Assembly: GCA_021850555.1 (NCBI GenBank)
Contig: JAJZLX010000442.1
Location: forward strand, 1-17,739
Reading direction: 5' to 3'
Origin: Pseudomonadota bacterium
Lineage (GTDB): Bacteria > Pseudomonadota > Gammaproteobacteria > Steroidobacterales > Steroidobacteraceae
Length of the DNA: 17,739 nucleotides
A program made the translations under genes and the position numbers. Every line of letters starts with the position of its first letter. Positions within the stretch are counted from its first letter, which is position 1. Positions 1-6,639 of the stretch are shown here, piece by piece. The notes below the pieces were generated by a model. That model had not been told where the DNA came from. It did no database searches and saw nothing but the letters and a program-made list of their open reading frames with translations.

Positions 1-696
1 AAGGCGATCCAGTACGCCATCGACAACGACCGCGTGTCGGTGACGCTGGTGCACAAGGGCAACATCATGAAGTACACGGAGGGGGCGTTCCGCAACTGGG
101 GCTACCAGCTCGCCCGCGAAGAGTTCGGCGCCGAGGAGATCGACGGCGGCCCGTGGATGAAGTTCCGCAACCCCCTGACGGGTCAGGACATCGTCGTCAA
201 GGACGTCATCGCTGACAATTTCCTGCAGCAGGTGCTGCTGCGGCCTGAGGACTACGACGTCATCGCCACGCTCAACTTGAACGGCGACTATGTCTCGGAT
301 GCTCTCGCCGCGCAGGTCGGCGGCATCGGCATCGCCCCGGGCGGCAACATCGGCGACGGGCTGGCGGTGTTCGAGGCCACCCACGGCACCGCGCCTGGCT
401 TTGCCGGCAAGGACCGGGTCAATCCGGGCTCGCTCATCCTCTCCGCGGAGATGATGCTGCGCTACCTCGGCTGGAAGGAGGCTGCGGATCTGGTCATCAA
501 GGGCGTGGCCAACACCATCGCGGCCAAGGAGCTCACGTACGACCTGGCGCGGCTGCGCGAGGCGATCAAGACGCCGAAGCGCGAGATCGCCGCCCGCAGG
601 AGCGTCGAGGAGGACCTGCAGCGGCTCATTCCGGGCGCCACGCTCATGAGCTGCTCGGGCTTCGCGACCGCCATCGTCCGGCACATGGATGACTGA
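1..696 (+). CDS. icd: Isocitrate dehydrogenase (NADP-type), C-terminal part
   Basis: Oxidative decarboxylation of isocitrate to 2-oxoglutarate in the TCA cycle, cytoplasmic. The reading frame is open from base 1, so the 5' end lies outside the window; about 231 of the roughly 416 residues usual for the family are present. Visible landmarks are the segment [10 protein letters not shown] with the catalytic lysine, NGDYVSDA with the metal-binding aspartates, the glycine-rich [13 protein letters not shown], and the coenzyme loop [17 protein letters not shown]. The overall match to E. coli Icd is close to the C-terminus. In E. coli the adenosine-phosphate pocket is Lys344-Tyr345 plus Val351, Tyr391 and Arg395 (known from mutagenesis); here the first two positions read Gly-Phe while the Val, Tyr and Arg equivalents are kept, so NADP preference is likely but not certain. 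The stop codon overlaps the proposed start of the next gene. Confidence 0.95.
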   Translation, partial: KAIQYAIDNDRVSVTLVHKGNIMKYTEGAFRNWGYQLAREEFGAEEIDGGPWMKFRNPLTGQDIVVKDVIADNFLQQVLLRPEDYDVIATLNLNGDYVSDALAAQVGGIGIAPGGNIGDGLAVFEATHGTAPGFAGKDRVNPGSLILSAEMMLRYLGWKEAADLVIKGVANTIAAKELTYDLARLREAIKTPKREIAARRSVEEDLQRLIPGATLMSCSGFATAIVRHMDD

Positions 697-1393
697 TTCC
701 TCGGGAGCAATGCGCAATGGTGTGCGCGGCGGCGCGCGCCCGGCGCTCGAGGTGCGGCGCGACGGGACATATGACCCTGACTGCGCGCGCTGCCCGCGGC
801 TCGCCGGATTCCTGGGCGAGATCCGCGAGCGCTACCCTGACTATTGGGCACGCCCCGTGCCGTCCTTCGGGGCGGTCGATCCGCGCATCGTGATCGTGGG
901 CCTCGCTCCGGGGCTGCACGGGGCGAACCGGACGGGCCGGCCGTTCACGGGCGATTATGCGGGGATCCTGCTCTACCGGACGCTGCATGAGGCGGGCCTC
1001 GCCACCCGGGCGCACTCCGAGTCGGCCGATGACGGGCTTGCGCTGCGCAACGCCCGCATCATCAACTCCGTGAAGTGCGTGCCGCCGCAGAACAAGCCCT
1101 CGCCGGCCGAGATCCGCGCCTGCAACGCGTATCTGGCGGCCGAGCTCGAGCGGCTGAAGCACGTGCAGGTGGTGCTGGCGCTCGGGCGGATCGCCCACGA
1201 CGCCTTCCTCATGGCCACCGGGAGAAAGCGCGGGGAGTTTCCGTTTGCGCACGGCCGCGAGCATGCCCTGGGCGCGGGCGCGTACCTGATCGATTCCTAC
1301 CACTGCAGCCGTTACAACACCTCGACCGGGCGGCTTACCGCGCCGATGTTCAAGAAGGTGCTCGCCCGGGCGTGCGAGCTGGCCGGCGTGTGA
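689..1393 (+). CDS. Uracil-DNA glycosylase, family 5 (UdgB-type)
   Basis: Predicted to remove uracil, and probably other deaminated bases, from DNA as the first step of base excision repair. The 234-residue protein has the family-5 motif [20 protein letters not shown], which lacks the Asp/Asn water-activating residue of families 1 and 4, and the C-terminal motif [13 protein letters not shown]. Four cysteines at residues 32, 35, 130 and 145 fit the [4Fe-4S] cluster of this family. The ATG at 689 overlaps the icd stop by 8 bp and has no clear Shine-Dalgarno sequence. A later ATG at 710 is possible, with GGGAG only about 2 bases before it, so the exact start is open. The family is best known from thermophiles and actinobacteria but also occurs in proteobacteria. 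Position next to uvrC gives a small repair-gene grouping, though the two need not be co-transcribed. Confidence 0.88.
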   Translation: MTDSSGAMRNGVRGGARPALEVRRDGTYDPDCARCPRLAGFLGEIRERYPDYWARPVPSFGAVDPRIVIVGLAPGLHGANRTGRPFTGDYAGILLYRTLHEAGLATRAHSESADDGLALRNARIINSVKCVPPQNKPSPAEIRACNAYLAAELERLKHVQVVLALGRIAHDAFLMATGRKRGEFPFAHGREHALGAGAYLIDSYHCSRYNTSTGRLTAPMFKKVLARACELAGV

Positions 1394-1418
1394 GCCGGAC
1401 AGCATTTAAAATGGGGCG

Positions 1419-3239
1419 ATGAGCCCGGCGTTCGATCCGAAGTCCTTCATTGCGGCCCTGCCGCGCCGGCCCGGCGTCTATCGGATGTTCAATGGCGCGC
1501 ACGAGCTGCTCTACGTCGGCAAGGCGAGGAGCCTGAAGGACCGGGTGGGCACGTATTTCGCCGCCGGCAACGTCAACCCGAAGGTCCAGGCGCTGGTGCA
1601 CCAGATCGCCCACATCGAGGTCACCGTCACCAACTCCGAGACCGAGGCGCTGCTGCTCGAGTACAACCTCATCAAGGAGCACCGGCCGCGTTTCAACGTC
1701 GTGCTGCGCGATGACAAGAGCTTCCCCTACATCCATCTCACCGCCCATCACGCTTTCCCGCGGCTCGCATTCTACCGCGGCGCGCGCAGCGCCCCCGGGC
1801 GCTTCTTCGGCCCCTTCCCGAGCGCCGGGGCGGTTCGCGACACCCTGAATCAGCTGCAGAAGCTCTTCCGCATCCGCAACTGCCGCGACAGCTTCTTCGA
1901 GAACCGCAGCCGTCCGTGCCTGCAGTACCAGATCGGCCGGTGCTCGGCTCCGTGCGTGGGACTCATCAGTCGTGAGGCCTATGGGCAGGACATCGATTCG
2001 GCCGTCAAGGTGCTCGAGGGACGCAGCGATGAGGTCAACGCCACACTGCAGGCGCGCATGCGCGAGGCCTCGAGCCGGCTGCAGTTCGAGCGTGCCGCCC
2101 AGATCCGCGACCAGCTGGCGGCGCTGAAGGCGATTCAGGCCCAGCAGGTGGTGACCGCCGAGGACGAGCGCGACGTGGACGTGCTCGAGATCGTCGGGGA
2201 GCCGGGTGAGTACGCCGTCAGCGTCATGCTGGTGCGCGGCGGGCGCAATCTCGGCACCAGCAGCAGCTTCCCTCGCGCGGCTCTCGCGGAGCCGGAAGAG
2301 GCGCTGTCGTCGTTCCTGATGCAGTACTACGCCAGCCACGAGCCGCCGCCGGAGGTGCTCGTGGGGCGGCGGCTGGAGGACGCCGAGTCGCTCGAGCAGG
2401 CGCTCGCCGGACTCGCCGGTCACGCGGTTCACGTGCGCTGCCCGGCGCGGGGCCTTGCGGTCCGGTGGGTGGAGCTGACGCGGGAGAATGCCGCGCAGGC
2501 GTTGCGCATGCGGCTCTCGCGCAGGCAGGGGATGGAGGAGATGCTCGCCGCGCTGGCGGCGGAGTTGGATCTGCCCGCGCCGCCCTCGCGCATGGAGTGC
2601 TTCGACATCAGCCACACGGGCGGGGAGGGGACGGTGGCCTCCTGCGTGGTGTTCGGGGCGGAGGGACCGCTGAAGAAGGAATACCGGCGCTTCAATATCA
2701 CCGGGGTGACTCCGGGGGACGACTACGGCGCGCTCAAGCAGGCTCTCGAGCGCCGCTACACCCGCATCCGGCACGAGGAGGTTCCGGCGCCCGATCTGCT
2801 GCTGATCGACGGTGGCCTCGGACAAATCGACGGGGTGCACGAGGTGCTCGCCAGGCTAGGCTTTGCCGATCTCACCCTGGTGGGGGTGGCCAAGGGACCC
2901 GACCGGCGCCCCGGGCAGGAGCGGCTCTTCGTCTATGGGGAGCCGGTGCCGAGGGTTCCGGAGGCGCACTCACCGGCCTCGCGGCTCATTCAGCGGATCC
3001 GGGACGAGGCGCATCGCTTCGCCATCACCGGCCACCGCCGCAAGCGCGCACGGCGTTATACCGAGTCCGTGCTGGAGGCGATCCCAGGCCTGGGACCGGC
3101 CAAGCGCCGGGCGTTGCTCACGCATTTCGGGGGATTGCAGGGGGTGCTGCGCGCCGGGGTGGCGGATCTCGAAAAGGTGTCCGGAATCGGCGCAACCCTG
3201 GCCCGCACGCTTTATGATCACCTGCATCCCGGCTCTTGA
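1419..3239 (+). CDS. uvrC: UvrABC excinuclease subunit C
   Basis: Makes the dual incisions on either side of a DNA lesion in nucleotide excision repair, recruited by UvrB. At 606 residues it has the usual length. Domains in order: N-terminal GIY-YIG nuclease (GVYRMF near residue 19, LYVGKA near 31); a four-cysteine segment C155, C167, C175, C179 matching the reported Fe-S site of UvrC; a UVR/UvrB-binding helical segment around residues 195-240; the RNase H-like endonuclease domain with FDISH (Asp396), LLIDGG (Asp464) and EAHRFAI (His532), the catalytic triad for 5' incision; and tandem helix-hairpin-helix motifs at the C-terminus (IPGLGPAKRRAL, VSGIGATLA). ATG at 1419 is preceded by GGGG at 1413-1416. 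The gene is followed immediately by pgsA, as in E. coli and many gammaproteobacteria. All key residues are present, so it should be functional. Confidence 0.98.
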   Translation: MSPAFDPKSFIAALPRRPGVYRMFNGAHELLYVGKARSLKDRVGTYFAAGNVNPKVQALVHQIAHIEVTVTNSETEALLLEYNLIKEHRPRFNVVLRDDKSFPYIHLTAHHAFPRLAFYRGARSAPGRFFGPFPSAGAVRDTLNQLQKLFRIRNCRDSFFENRSRPCLQYQIGRCSAPCVGLISREAYGQDIDSAVKVLEGRSDEVNATLQARMREASSRLQFERAAQIRDQLAALKAIQAQQVVTAEDERDVDVLEIVGEPGEYAVSVMLVRGGRNLGTSSSFPRAALAEPEEALSSFLMQYYASHEPPPEVLVGRRLEDAESLEQALAGLAGHAVHVRCPARGLAVRWVELTRENAAQALRMRLSRRQGMEEMLAALAAELDLPAPPSRMECFDISHTGGEGTVASCVVFGAEGPLKKEYRRFNITGVTPGDDYGALKQALERRYTRIRHEEVPAPDLLLIDGGLGQIDGVHEVLARLGFADLTLVGVAKGPDRRPGQERLFVYGEPVPRVPEAHSPASRLIQRIRDEAHRFAITGHRRKRARRYTESVLEAIPGLGPAKRRALLTHFGGLQGVLRAGVADLEKVSGIGATLARTLYDHLHPGS

Positions 3240-3252
3240 GGTGGGGGGGCGC

Positions 3253-3828
3253 TTGCGCTGGAATCTGCCGAACACGCTGACCTTGTTGCGGATCGCCGCC
3301 ATCCCGCTCATCGTCCTGCTCTTTTACCTGCCCTACCCATGGTCGAGCCCGGCTGCGGGGCTGCTGTTCGCCGCGGCCGGTATCACCGATACGCTCGACG
3401 GCTATTTCGCACGCCGTCTGGGACAGACCTCGCGTCTCGGCGCCTTCCTCGATCCGGTGGCCGATAAGTTGATCGTGGCGGTGGCGCTCGTGCTGATCGT
3501 GAGCCACGATACCCGCCTCATCATCGTGCTGACGGCGGTCGTGATCATCGGGCGGGAGATCACCATTTCGGCGCTGCGCGAGTGGATGGCCGAGATCGGC
3601 GAGCGGCGCAAGGTCGCAGTCTCGCAGCTCGGCAAGATCAAGACCGTCCTGCAGATCGTCGGGTTGTCGATGATGCTCTACCGCGCGCCGCTCGCGTTCT
3701 TCCCGACCTATCCGACCGGAGTGATCCTCACGGAGCTCGCCGCTCTGGCCACTCTCATCTCGATGGTGGCCTACCTGCGGGCGGCCTGGCCTGAGCTCAA
3801 GCGTCCGGAGCCGAAGTCCTCGGAATAA
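3253..3828 (+). CDS. pgsA: CDP-diacylglycerol--glycerol-3-phosphate 3-phosphatidyltransferase
   Basis: Inner-membrane enzyme that transfers the phosphatidyl group from CDP-diacylglycerol to glycerol-3-phosphate, the committed step to phosphatidylglycerol and cardiolipin. The CDP-alcohol phosphotransferase signature is complete: DTLDGYFARRLGQTSRLGAF, then LDPVADK, giving Asp46, Asp49, Asp67 and Asp71 on the chosen start. N-terminal NLPNTLTLLRI is typical of PgsA, followed by several hydrophobic segments (for example residues 12-25, 75-105 and the C-terminal third). There is no ATG. I chose TTG at 3253 because the purine-rich stretch 3238-3247 gives a good Shine-Dalgarno about 6 bases away; GTG at 3241 (195 instead of 191 residues) is the alternative. 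The frame is also open far upstream inside uvrC, which is not coding for PgsA. It lies 13 bases or less after uvrC, so the two are probably co-transcribed. Confidence 0.95.
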   Translation: MRWNLPNTLTLLRIAAIPLIVLLFYLPYPWSSPAAGLLFAAAGITDTLDGYFARRLGQTSRLGAFLDPVADKLIVAVALVLIVSHDTRLIIVLTAVVIIGREITISALREWMAEIGERRKVAVSQLGKIKTVLQIVGLSMMLYRAPLAFFPTYPTGVILTELAALATLISMVAYLRAAWPELKRPEPKSSE

Positions 3829-3870
3829 TCCCGGAATCGAGCGCCTGATCGTGAGCTCGGCCTTTCCGTC

Positions 3871-3898
3871 TTGACTTCGGGCAGGGGCCCCCTAAAAT
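3871..3898 (+). promoter_or_regulatory. Sigma70-like promoter of the tRNA-Gly gene
   Basis: TTGACT at 3871-3876 and TAAAAT at 3893-3898 are separated by 16 bp, close to the sigma70 consensus (5 of 6 at each hexamer). The -10 ends 18 bp before the tRNA 5' end, fitting a short leader trimmed by RNase P. The spacer is GC-rich (GGGGCCCC at 3884-3891), but the expected GC-rich discriminator after the -10 is only partly present. Confidence 0.7.
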
Positions 3899-3916
3899 GC
3901 CGCCTCTTGCCGCGAT

Positions 3917-3992
3917 GCGGGAATAGCTCAGTTGGTAGAGCGCAACCTTGCCAAGGTTGAGGTCGCGAGTTCGAGCCTCGTTTCCCGCTCCA
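3917..3992 (+). tRNA. glyW: tRNA-Gly (anticodon GCC), CCA encoded
   Basis: A complete 76-nt cloverleaf can be drawn by eye. The acceptor stem is GCGGGAA pairing with TTCCCGC, the D-arm is GCTC/GAGC with AGTTGGTAGA, and the anticodon stem CAACC/GGTTG encloses the loop TTGCCAA, giving anticodon GCC. The variable loop is short and the T-arm GCGAG/CTCGT carries the loop TTCGAGC. The discriminator is T and the CCA end is encoded. Position directly after uvrC-pgsA matches E. coli glyW. The last bases are the known target of ICEclc-type tyrosine recombinases, and this gene forms the left junction of the accessory segment that follows. Confidence 0.97.
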
Positions 3993-4025
3993 AGATTCCT
4001 TTCTAGACAAGCACTTACGCGGCGC
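3964..4025 (+). repeat. Direct repeat copy 1: att-like site at the 3' end of tRNA-Gly
   Basis: Bases 3964-3990 (T-arm and acceptor 3' half of the tRNA) recur at 9053-9079 with one mismatch in 27. Similarity continues beyond the tRNA: both copies have an aaga-ttcctt-like stretch, a TA-caa-like stretch, and the identical ACTTACGCGG (4013-4022 here) about 22 bp after the core. The layout fits an attachment site for a tRNA-Gly-targeting tyrosine recombinase, with the intact tRNA on this side. I call it a left junction by analogy; no integrase gene follows it. Confidence 0.7.
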
Positions 4026-4350
4026 TCCTACGGTCATTCAGGGAATTCTCAGGGAATTTTTCCTGACCCTGCTCCGGGCGATCCACACGATAGCGGGCGC
4101 GCCGCTTCCAGCGTTTGCAGTGCCCCACGGCAACGCGACAGATGCTCGCTGAGGGTCAGGGAGGCCGGTGGGCAAGGCTCACGTCCGCATCGAGCGCGGT
4201 GCATACGGGTTCATGCAGGATCTGCCGGCGGATCCACTTGAAGTACACCGGCGGATAGCCGGACTTTCGCCTCGTCTGAATGTCAGGTGGCGATGCGCTT
4301 CTCAGTGTGGGAGGCTCTGGCTCTGCTGTCGTGTGTGACCTTTGAGCCGA
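3993..4350. other. Gene-free left end of the accessory segment
   Basis: No convincing gene in 358 bp. The notable structure is near the tRNA: the 10-mer TCAGGGAATT occurs at 4038-4047 and again at 4049-4058, and the second copy continues into the inverted repeat TCAGGGAATTTTTCCTGA at 4049-4066 (8-bp stem counting one G-T pair, 2-base loop). Closely spaced repeats next to an att core can be arm-type sites for a phage-like integrase, but this is inference. The rest (about 4080-4350) has short open stretches on both strands that I do not recognise; a decayed integrase remnant would be expected here but I could not identify one. Confidence 0.5.
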
Positions 4351-4758
4351 TCACGTCTCGGCGGGAATCCAGGGGTTGAGCAGGCGAACGCCGGTGGGTT
4401 CGAAGTCGGTTACGTTGCGTGTCACGACGGTCATGCTATGAATGAGGGCCGTCGCCGCGATATAGCCGTCGCGTTCCGGGCGGGGGCCGGGCACATGGAG
4501 TCGCGCGAAACGTAACGCGACGGCTTGGTCTACAGGCAGAGTTCGCTCCGAGAACTCGGGCAAAACCCGGGTACGCATCCAAGTGCGCGGCCGCTCGCCC
4601 TGGGCGGCATCGCGTCGCTCGACGCGCAGAATCCCCAGTTCGAGTTCCATGAGGAAGATGGCGAAGAGGTGGAAGCTTGCGGCATCGACGCTCGAGATCC
4701 AGGTGGTGACGTTCGGATCGGCCTTGCCGTCCCCGACCTTGCGTAACTCGGAAAGCAC
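4351..4758 (-). pseudogene. PIN-domain VapC-like toxin, N-terminus lost
   Basis: The 135-residue frame reads as a VapC-type PIN ribonuclease from just after the catalytic start of the family: VLSELRK, MELELGI (acidic residue), RDGYIAATALIHSMTVVTRN with the third acidic residue, then TDFEPTGV and LLNPW near the end. The family normally begins with about MYLLDTNVLSELRK, whose Asp is essential for metal binding. Here the frame begins with a GTG standing for that Val, and a TAA stop lies four codons upstream, so the LDTN part is gone. The upstream bases suggest a small deletion that removed the Asp codon and broke the frame. RNase activity is therefore unlikely. No intact cognate antitoxin lies on its 5' side. 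Confidence 0.75.
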
Positions 4759-4915
4759 AGTAGCTGCTTATGGTCAGCCGCAATGCGCGCCGCGCCATTC
4801 AGGATGACTTCGCCTGGCGCTCTGCCGCGGGCCCGTTTCGGGAAATTGTCGGCCGTCATAGAGATCCACTTGCGCGCCAAGTAGCTCTTCGAGCAGTTCC
4901 TGCAGCCCGCCCCCT
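4759..4915 (-). pseudogene. Possible remnant of an antitoxin or nucleotidyltransferase fragment
   Basis: On the minus strand before the broken vapC, one frame reads LQELLEELLGAQVDL and the next frame continues MTADNFPKRARGRAPGEV. If joined by a frameshift this loosely resembles the end of a MNT-type nucleotidyltransferase domain (LG..VDLVT....P..R..I). The piece is only about 35-50 residues and the resemblance is weak. It could equally be non-coding or part of an unrelated antitoxin. I list it because it sits where the antitoxin of the truncated VapC would be expected. Confidence 0.2.
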
Positions 4916-4923
4916 TGGGGGAA

Positions 4924-4952
4924 TTGCTACGATGTGCGACATGTGCTACGAT
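4924..4952 (+). promoter_or_regulatory. Promoter and candidate operator of the vapBC-type pair
   Basis: TTGCTA at 4924-4929 and TACGAT at 4947-4952 are separated by exactly 17 bp. The 9-mer TGCTACGAT occurs twice (4925-4933 and 4944-4952), 19 bp apart, and between the copies lies the inverted repeat ATGTgcgACAT (4932-4942). This fits an operator bound by the antitoxin or the toxin-antitoxin complex, the usual autoregulation of such modules. The -10 ends only 6 bases before the ATG at 4959, so the transcript may be nearly leaderless. Confidence 0.45.
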
Positions 4953-4958
4953 CAGCCG

Positions 4959-5207
4959 ATGAATCGTATTGTCACTCAGCGGGAGCTGCGCAATCAGTCC
5001 GCCGCCGTCCTTCGTGAGGTTGAGGCAGGGCGCACGATCATCGTGTCTCGCAACGGTACGCCGGTGGCAGAGCTGCGCCCCATACGGCCGCGCAGATTCG
5101 TGCCCCGAGCCACGCTTGAGGAAGCGATGGCTCGCGCCCCTCGTGTTGATGCCGACCGATTCCGTGCGGATCTCGATGCCGTGATCGATCAGAGTGTCGA
5201 TGGCTGA
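4959..5207 (+). CDS. Type II antitoxin, Phd/YefM (VapB-like) family
   Basis: Predicted antitoxin that binds and inhibits the PIN toxin encoded next and represses the shared promoter. The 82-residue protein begins MNRIVTQRELRNQSAAVLRE and continues VEAGRTIIVSRNGTPVAELRPI, the classic Phd/YefM N-terminal DNA-binding fold. The arginine- and acid-rich remainder (residues about 45-82) is the expected toxin-binding tail. ATG at 4959 was chosen because it starts exactly at the family N-terminus; in-frame ATGs at 4932 and 4941 lie inside the operator repeats and would add odd Cys-rich residues. No Shine-Dalgarno is seen. The stop overlaps the toxin start (14 bp from GTG 5194, 8 bp from ATG 5200), implying translational coupling. 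Confidence 0.88.
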   Translation: MNRIVTQRELRNQSAAVLREVEAGRTIIVSRNGTPVAELRPIRPRRFVPRATLEEAMARAPRVDADRFRADLDAVIDQSVDG

Positions 5208-5601
5208 GCCGACACGCGGTCTACTCGATACGTCGCTTGTCGTCGATCACGACCTGATCGATCCGGCATTGCTTCCCGACGAGTCCGCGATTGCCGCCAT
5301 CACACTTGCAGAGCTTGCCGCTGGACCGCACGCGACCGAAGACAAGGAAGAACGCGCACGACGTCAGGATAGACTGCAGTGGGCAACCGCAACCTGGGAC
5401 CCGCTGCCCTTCGATGCTGAGGCCGCACGCATGTATGGGCGGATATTTTCGGCCGCACGGGCCGCCGGACAGACCAGCCGATCACGCTTGGCGGACTTGC
5501 TCATCGCCTCGACGGCTGCAGCGAACAGCCTCGCCGTCTACACTCGTAACCCTTCTGATTTTGAAGCGCTGAAGAGCGTCGTCAAAGTGGTTCCTGTCTG
5601 A
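5194..5601 (+). CDS. PIN-domain ribonuclease toxin (VapC-like)
   Basis: Predicted Mg-dependent RNase toxin of a type II module, inhibited by the protein encoded just upstream. The 135-residue frame carries the acidic PIN residues in order: LLDTSLVV (Asp12), LAELAAG (Glu40), RLADLLIAS (Asp101) and RNPSDF (Asp122). Length is normal for VapC. Start is GTG 5194 or ATG 5200; both overlap the antitoxin gene, and the N-terminus is intact either way. This contrasts with the truncated PIN gene 0.4 kb to the left on the other strand, which shares no close sequence similarity with it. The target RNA cannot be inferred; known VapCs cut tRNAs or the 23S sarcin-ricin loop. Confidence 0.9.
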   Translation: MSMAEPTRGLLDTSLVVDHDLIDPALLPDESAIAAITLAELAAGPHATEDKEERARRQDRLQWATATWDPLPFDAEAARMYGRIFSAARAAGQTSRSRLADLLIASTAAANSLAVYTRNPSDFEALKSVVKVVPV

Positions 5602-5759
5602 GACAGTCCCGCAGGCCGGATCCAACTATCCAAGTCCCGGATCGTCGTGATGGGTAGAGGAATTGTCCGTAAGCACCCCGGTATCCCCGTCCTTCCGCGG
5701 TTGATCTGAGCGGCCGATGCTCTGGGCCGCGGCGAGTGGCCGCATGGCGAGGGCGAACG

Positions 5760-5873
5760 ATGACTGAGCAGAAGCAAGCGGAGCTCACGCTGGGTGAGCG
5801 GCGGTACCTGGAGCGGGTGCGGGAGGCGCAGAGCGAAGGGGTATCCCTGAAGGACTACTACCTGGCGCATGGA
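5760..5873 (+). pseudogene. IS66 tnpA, N-terminal fragment
   Basis: Thirty-eight residues from ATG 5760, beginning MTEQKQAELTLGERRYLERV and ending SLKDYYLAHG, read like the N-terminal region of the IS66 accessory protein TnpA, up to where the family continues LSVRSLYNAK. The frame then runs straight into tnpC-derived sequence (VPVHNNL), marking the deletion junction at about 5873. A GAGGG lies about 6 bases before the ATG. The fragment lacks most of the protein and is not expected to act in transposition. Confidence 0.7.
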
Positions 5874-6108
5874 GAGGTGCCGGTACACAACAACTTATGT
5901 GGAGAACATCATCAGGCCATTTGCCCAGGGACGCTGGGTGTGGCTCTTCGCGAACAATCCATTCGGTGCCCGCGCCAGTGCAAATCTCTTTTCCCTGGTC
6001 AGCACCGCCCGCGCCAATGGCCTGAATCCCTCCGCGTACCTGACCCACCTGTTCGAACGGCTCCCTGCCGCCGAGACCGTCGAAGCGCTCGAGGCCCTGC
6101 TGCCCTAA
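5874..6108 (+). pseudogene. IS66 transposase tnpC, C-terminal fragment
   Basis: The frame ending at 6108 reads VENIIRPFAQGRWVWLF, then GARASANLFSLVSTARANGL, then AYLTHLFERLPAAETVEALE, ending ALLP. This is the C-terminal end of IS66 DDE transposases (typically DNN.VEN.IRPF..GR..WLF). It starts in the tnpA frame as VPVHNNL and needs a one-base shift near 5897 to continue, so a frameshift adds to the deletion. The Asp before NN is His here. The catalytic Asp residues are missing, so the product is inactive; the retained ends could still be moved by a related transposase supplied elsewhere. Confidence 0.8.
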
Positions 6109-6298
6109 TGGAATGGTCGCGACCTGCTTCGCACCGCCCGCCGCGCCGCCTGAGGCGGCTCCCGCTGTCACCCTGATCCTTGCCCGGCGGCCCCGCGCCT
6201 CCTTGGCCTGAGACCGGGCCGCCATCGCCCACAGCCTCGCCGGGACCCCTATGTCGTCACGCCGGCCCCTGCAATGACGGGGATGCCGGGGTGCTTAC

Positions 6299-6639
6299 CA
6301 ACGTCCCACTCAGACTCAATTCGCAAGATAGCCGCAGACCTGATGGGGGATCGCCTGGAGAAGCTTCTCGACGGTCAGCGGCTCATTTGGTGTTCACTTC
6401 GTGCGTGTGATTGCCTGGACACCCCCGGGTCAGAGAACCTCCGCTTTTTTGGCTTCGAGTCTCAAGACGTGGCTCATCAAGGCGGCTGCCGCGGCGCGCG
6501 GAGCGCGCCCAGGTGCGCAATCGCAAGGAGAGTGAGTCGTGAACGCCGACGTTGCATAGAGTTCCATTTTGACTCCCGGTGTCTCATCGATCCGTGTCCG
6601 GTGAAGGAGAGACCCGGCCGCTACCGGGATTTTCGTCCC
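6299..6639. other. Gene-free stretch between the IS66 remnant and the lipoprotein gene
   Basis: About 340 bp with no gene I can support. Short open frames exist on both strands but show no recognisable domain or start signal. The only structure worth noting is a GC-rich hairpin near the right end (described separately). Confidence 0.5.
6613..6633. terminator. Possible weak hairpin terminator
   Basis: CCCGG (6613-6617) and CCGGG (6624-6628) form a 5-bp stem with a 6-base loop, followed on the plus strand by ATTTT. It lies 12 bases beyond the stop of the minus-strand lipoprotein gene, but the T-rich side faces the plus direction, so it is a poor minus-strand terminator. Short stem, low confidence. 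Confidence 0.25.

Larger units (their letters stand above)
5669..6298 (+). mobile_element. IS66-family element, internally deleted, with both terminal inverted repeats
   Basis: The left end begins GTAAGCACCCCGG at 5669 and the right end finishes CCGGGGTGCTTAC at 6298. The two 23-bp termini (5669-5691 and 6276-6298) match at 22 of 23 positions, and GTAAGC is the usual IS66-family tip. Inside, the start of the first IS66 gene (tnpA) is joined to the end of the third (tnpC), so the rest of tnpA, all of tnpB and most of tnpC are missing, roughly 2 kb by comparison with full-length IS66 elements. The flanking octamers AATTGTCC (5661-5668) and CAACGTCC (6299-6306) agree at only 5 positions, so the expected 8-bp target duplication is not intact. 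Confidence 0.88.

Noticed and set aside
1404..1419. A -10-like TAAAAT just before uvrC, suggesting a leaderless uvrC transcript
   Set aside because: No acceptable -35 lies 16-18 bp upstream, and GGGG at 1413-1416 gives a usable ribosome site; uvrC can also be read from upstream.
1350..2840. A 496-residue open frame on the minus strand inside uvrC
   Set aside because: GC-rich codon-position shadow of uvrC with low-complexity His/Arg/Leu-rich text and no domain; uvrC itself is unmistakable.
6145..6165. GCCGCC-TGA-GGCGGC hairpin inside the IS66 remnant as a terminator
   Set aside because: No T-run on either side and the position lies in non-coding IS sequence; no support for a termination role.
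6540..6580. Minus-strand MELYAT resembling the start of the IS21 transposase IstA
   Set aside because: The match ends after about five residues and the following frames show no IS21 text; most likely chance.
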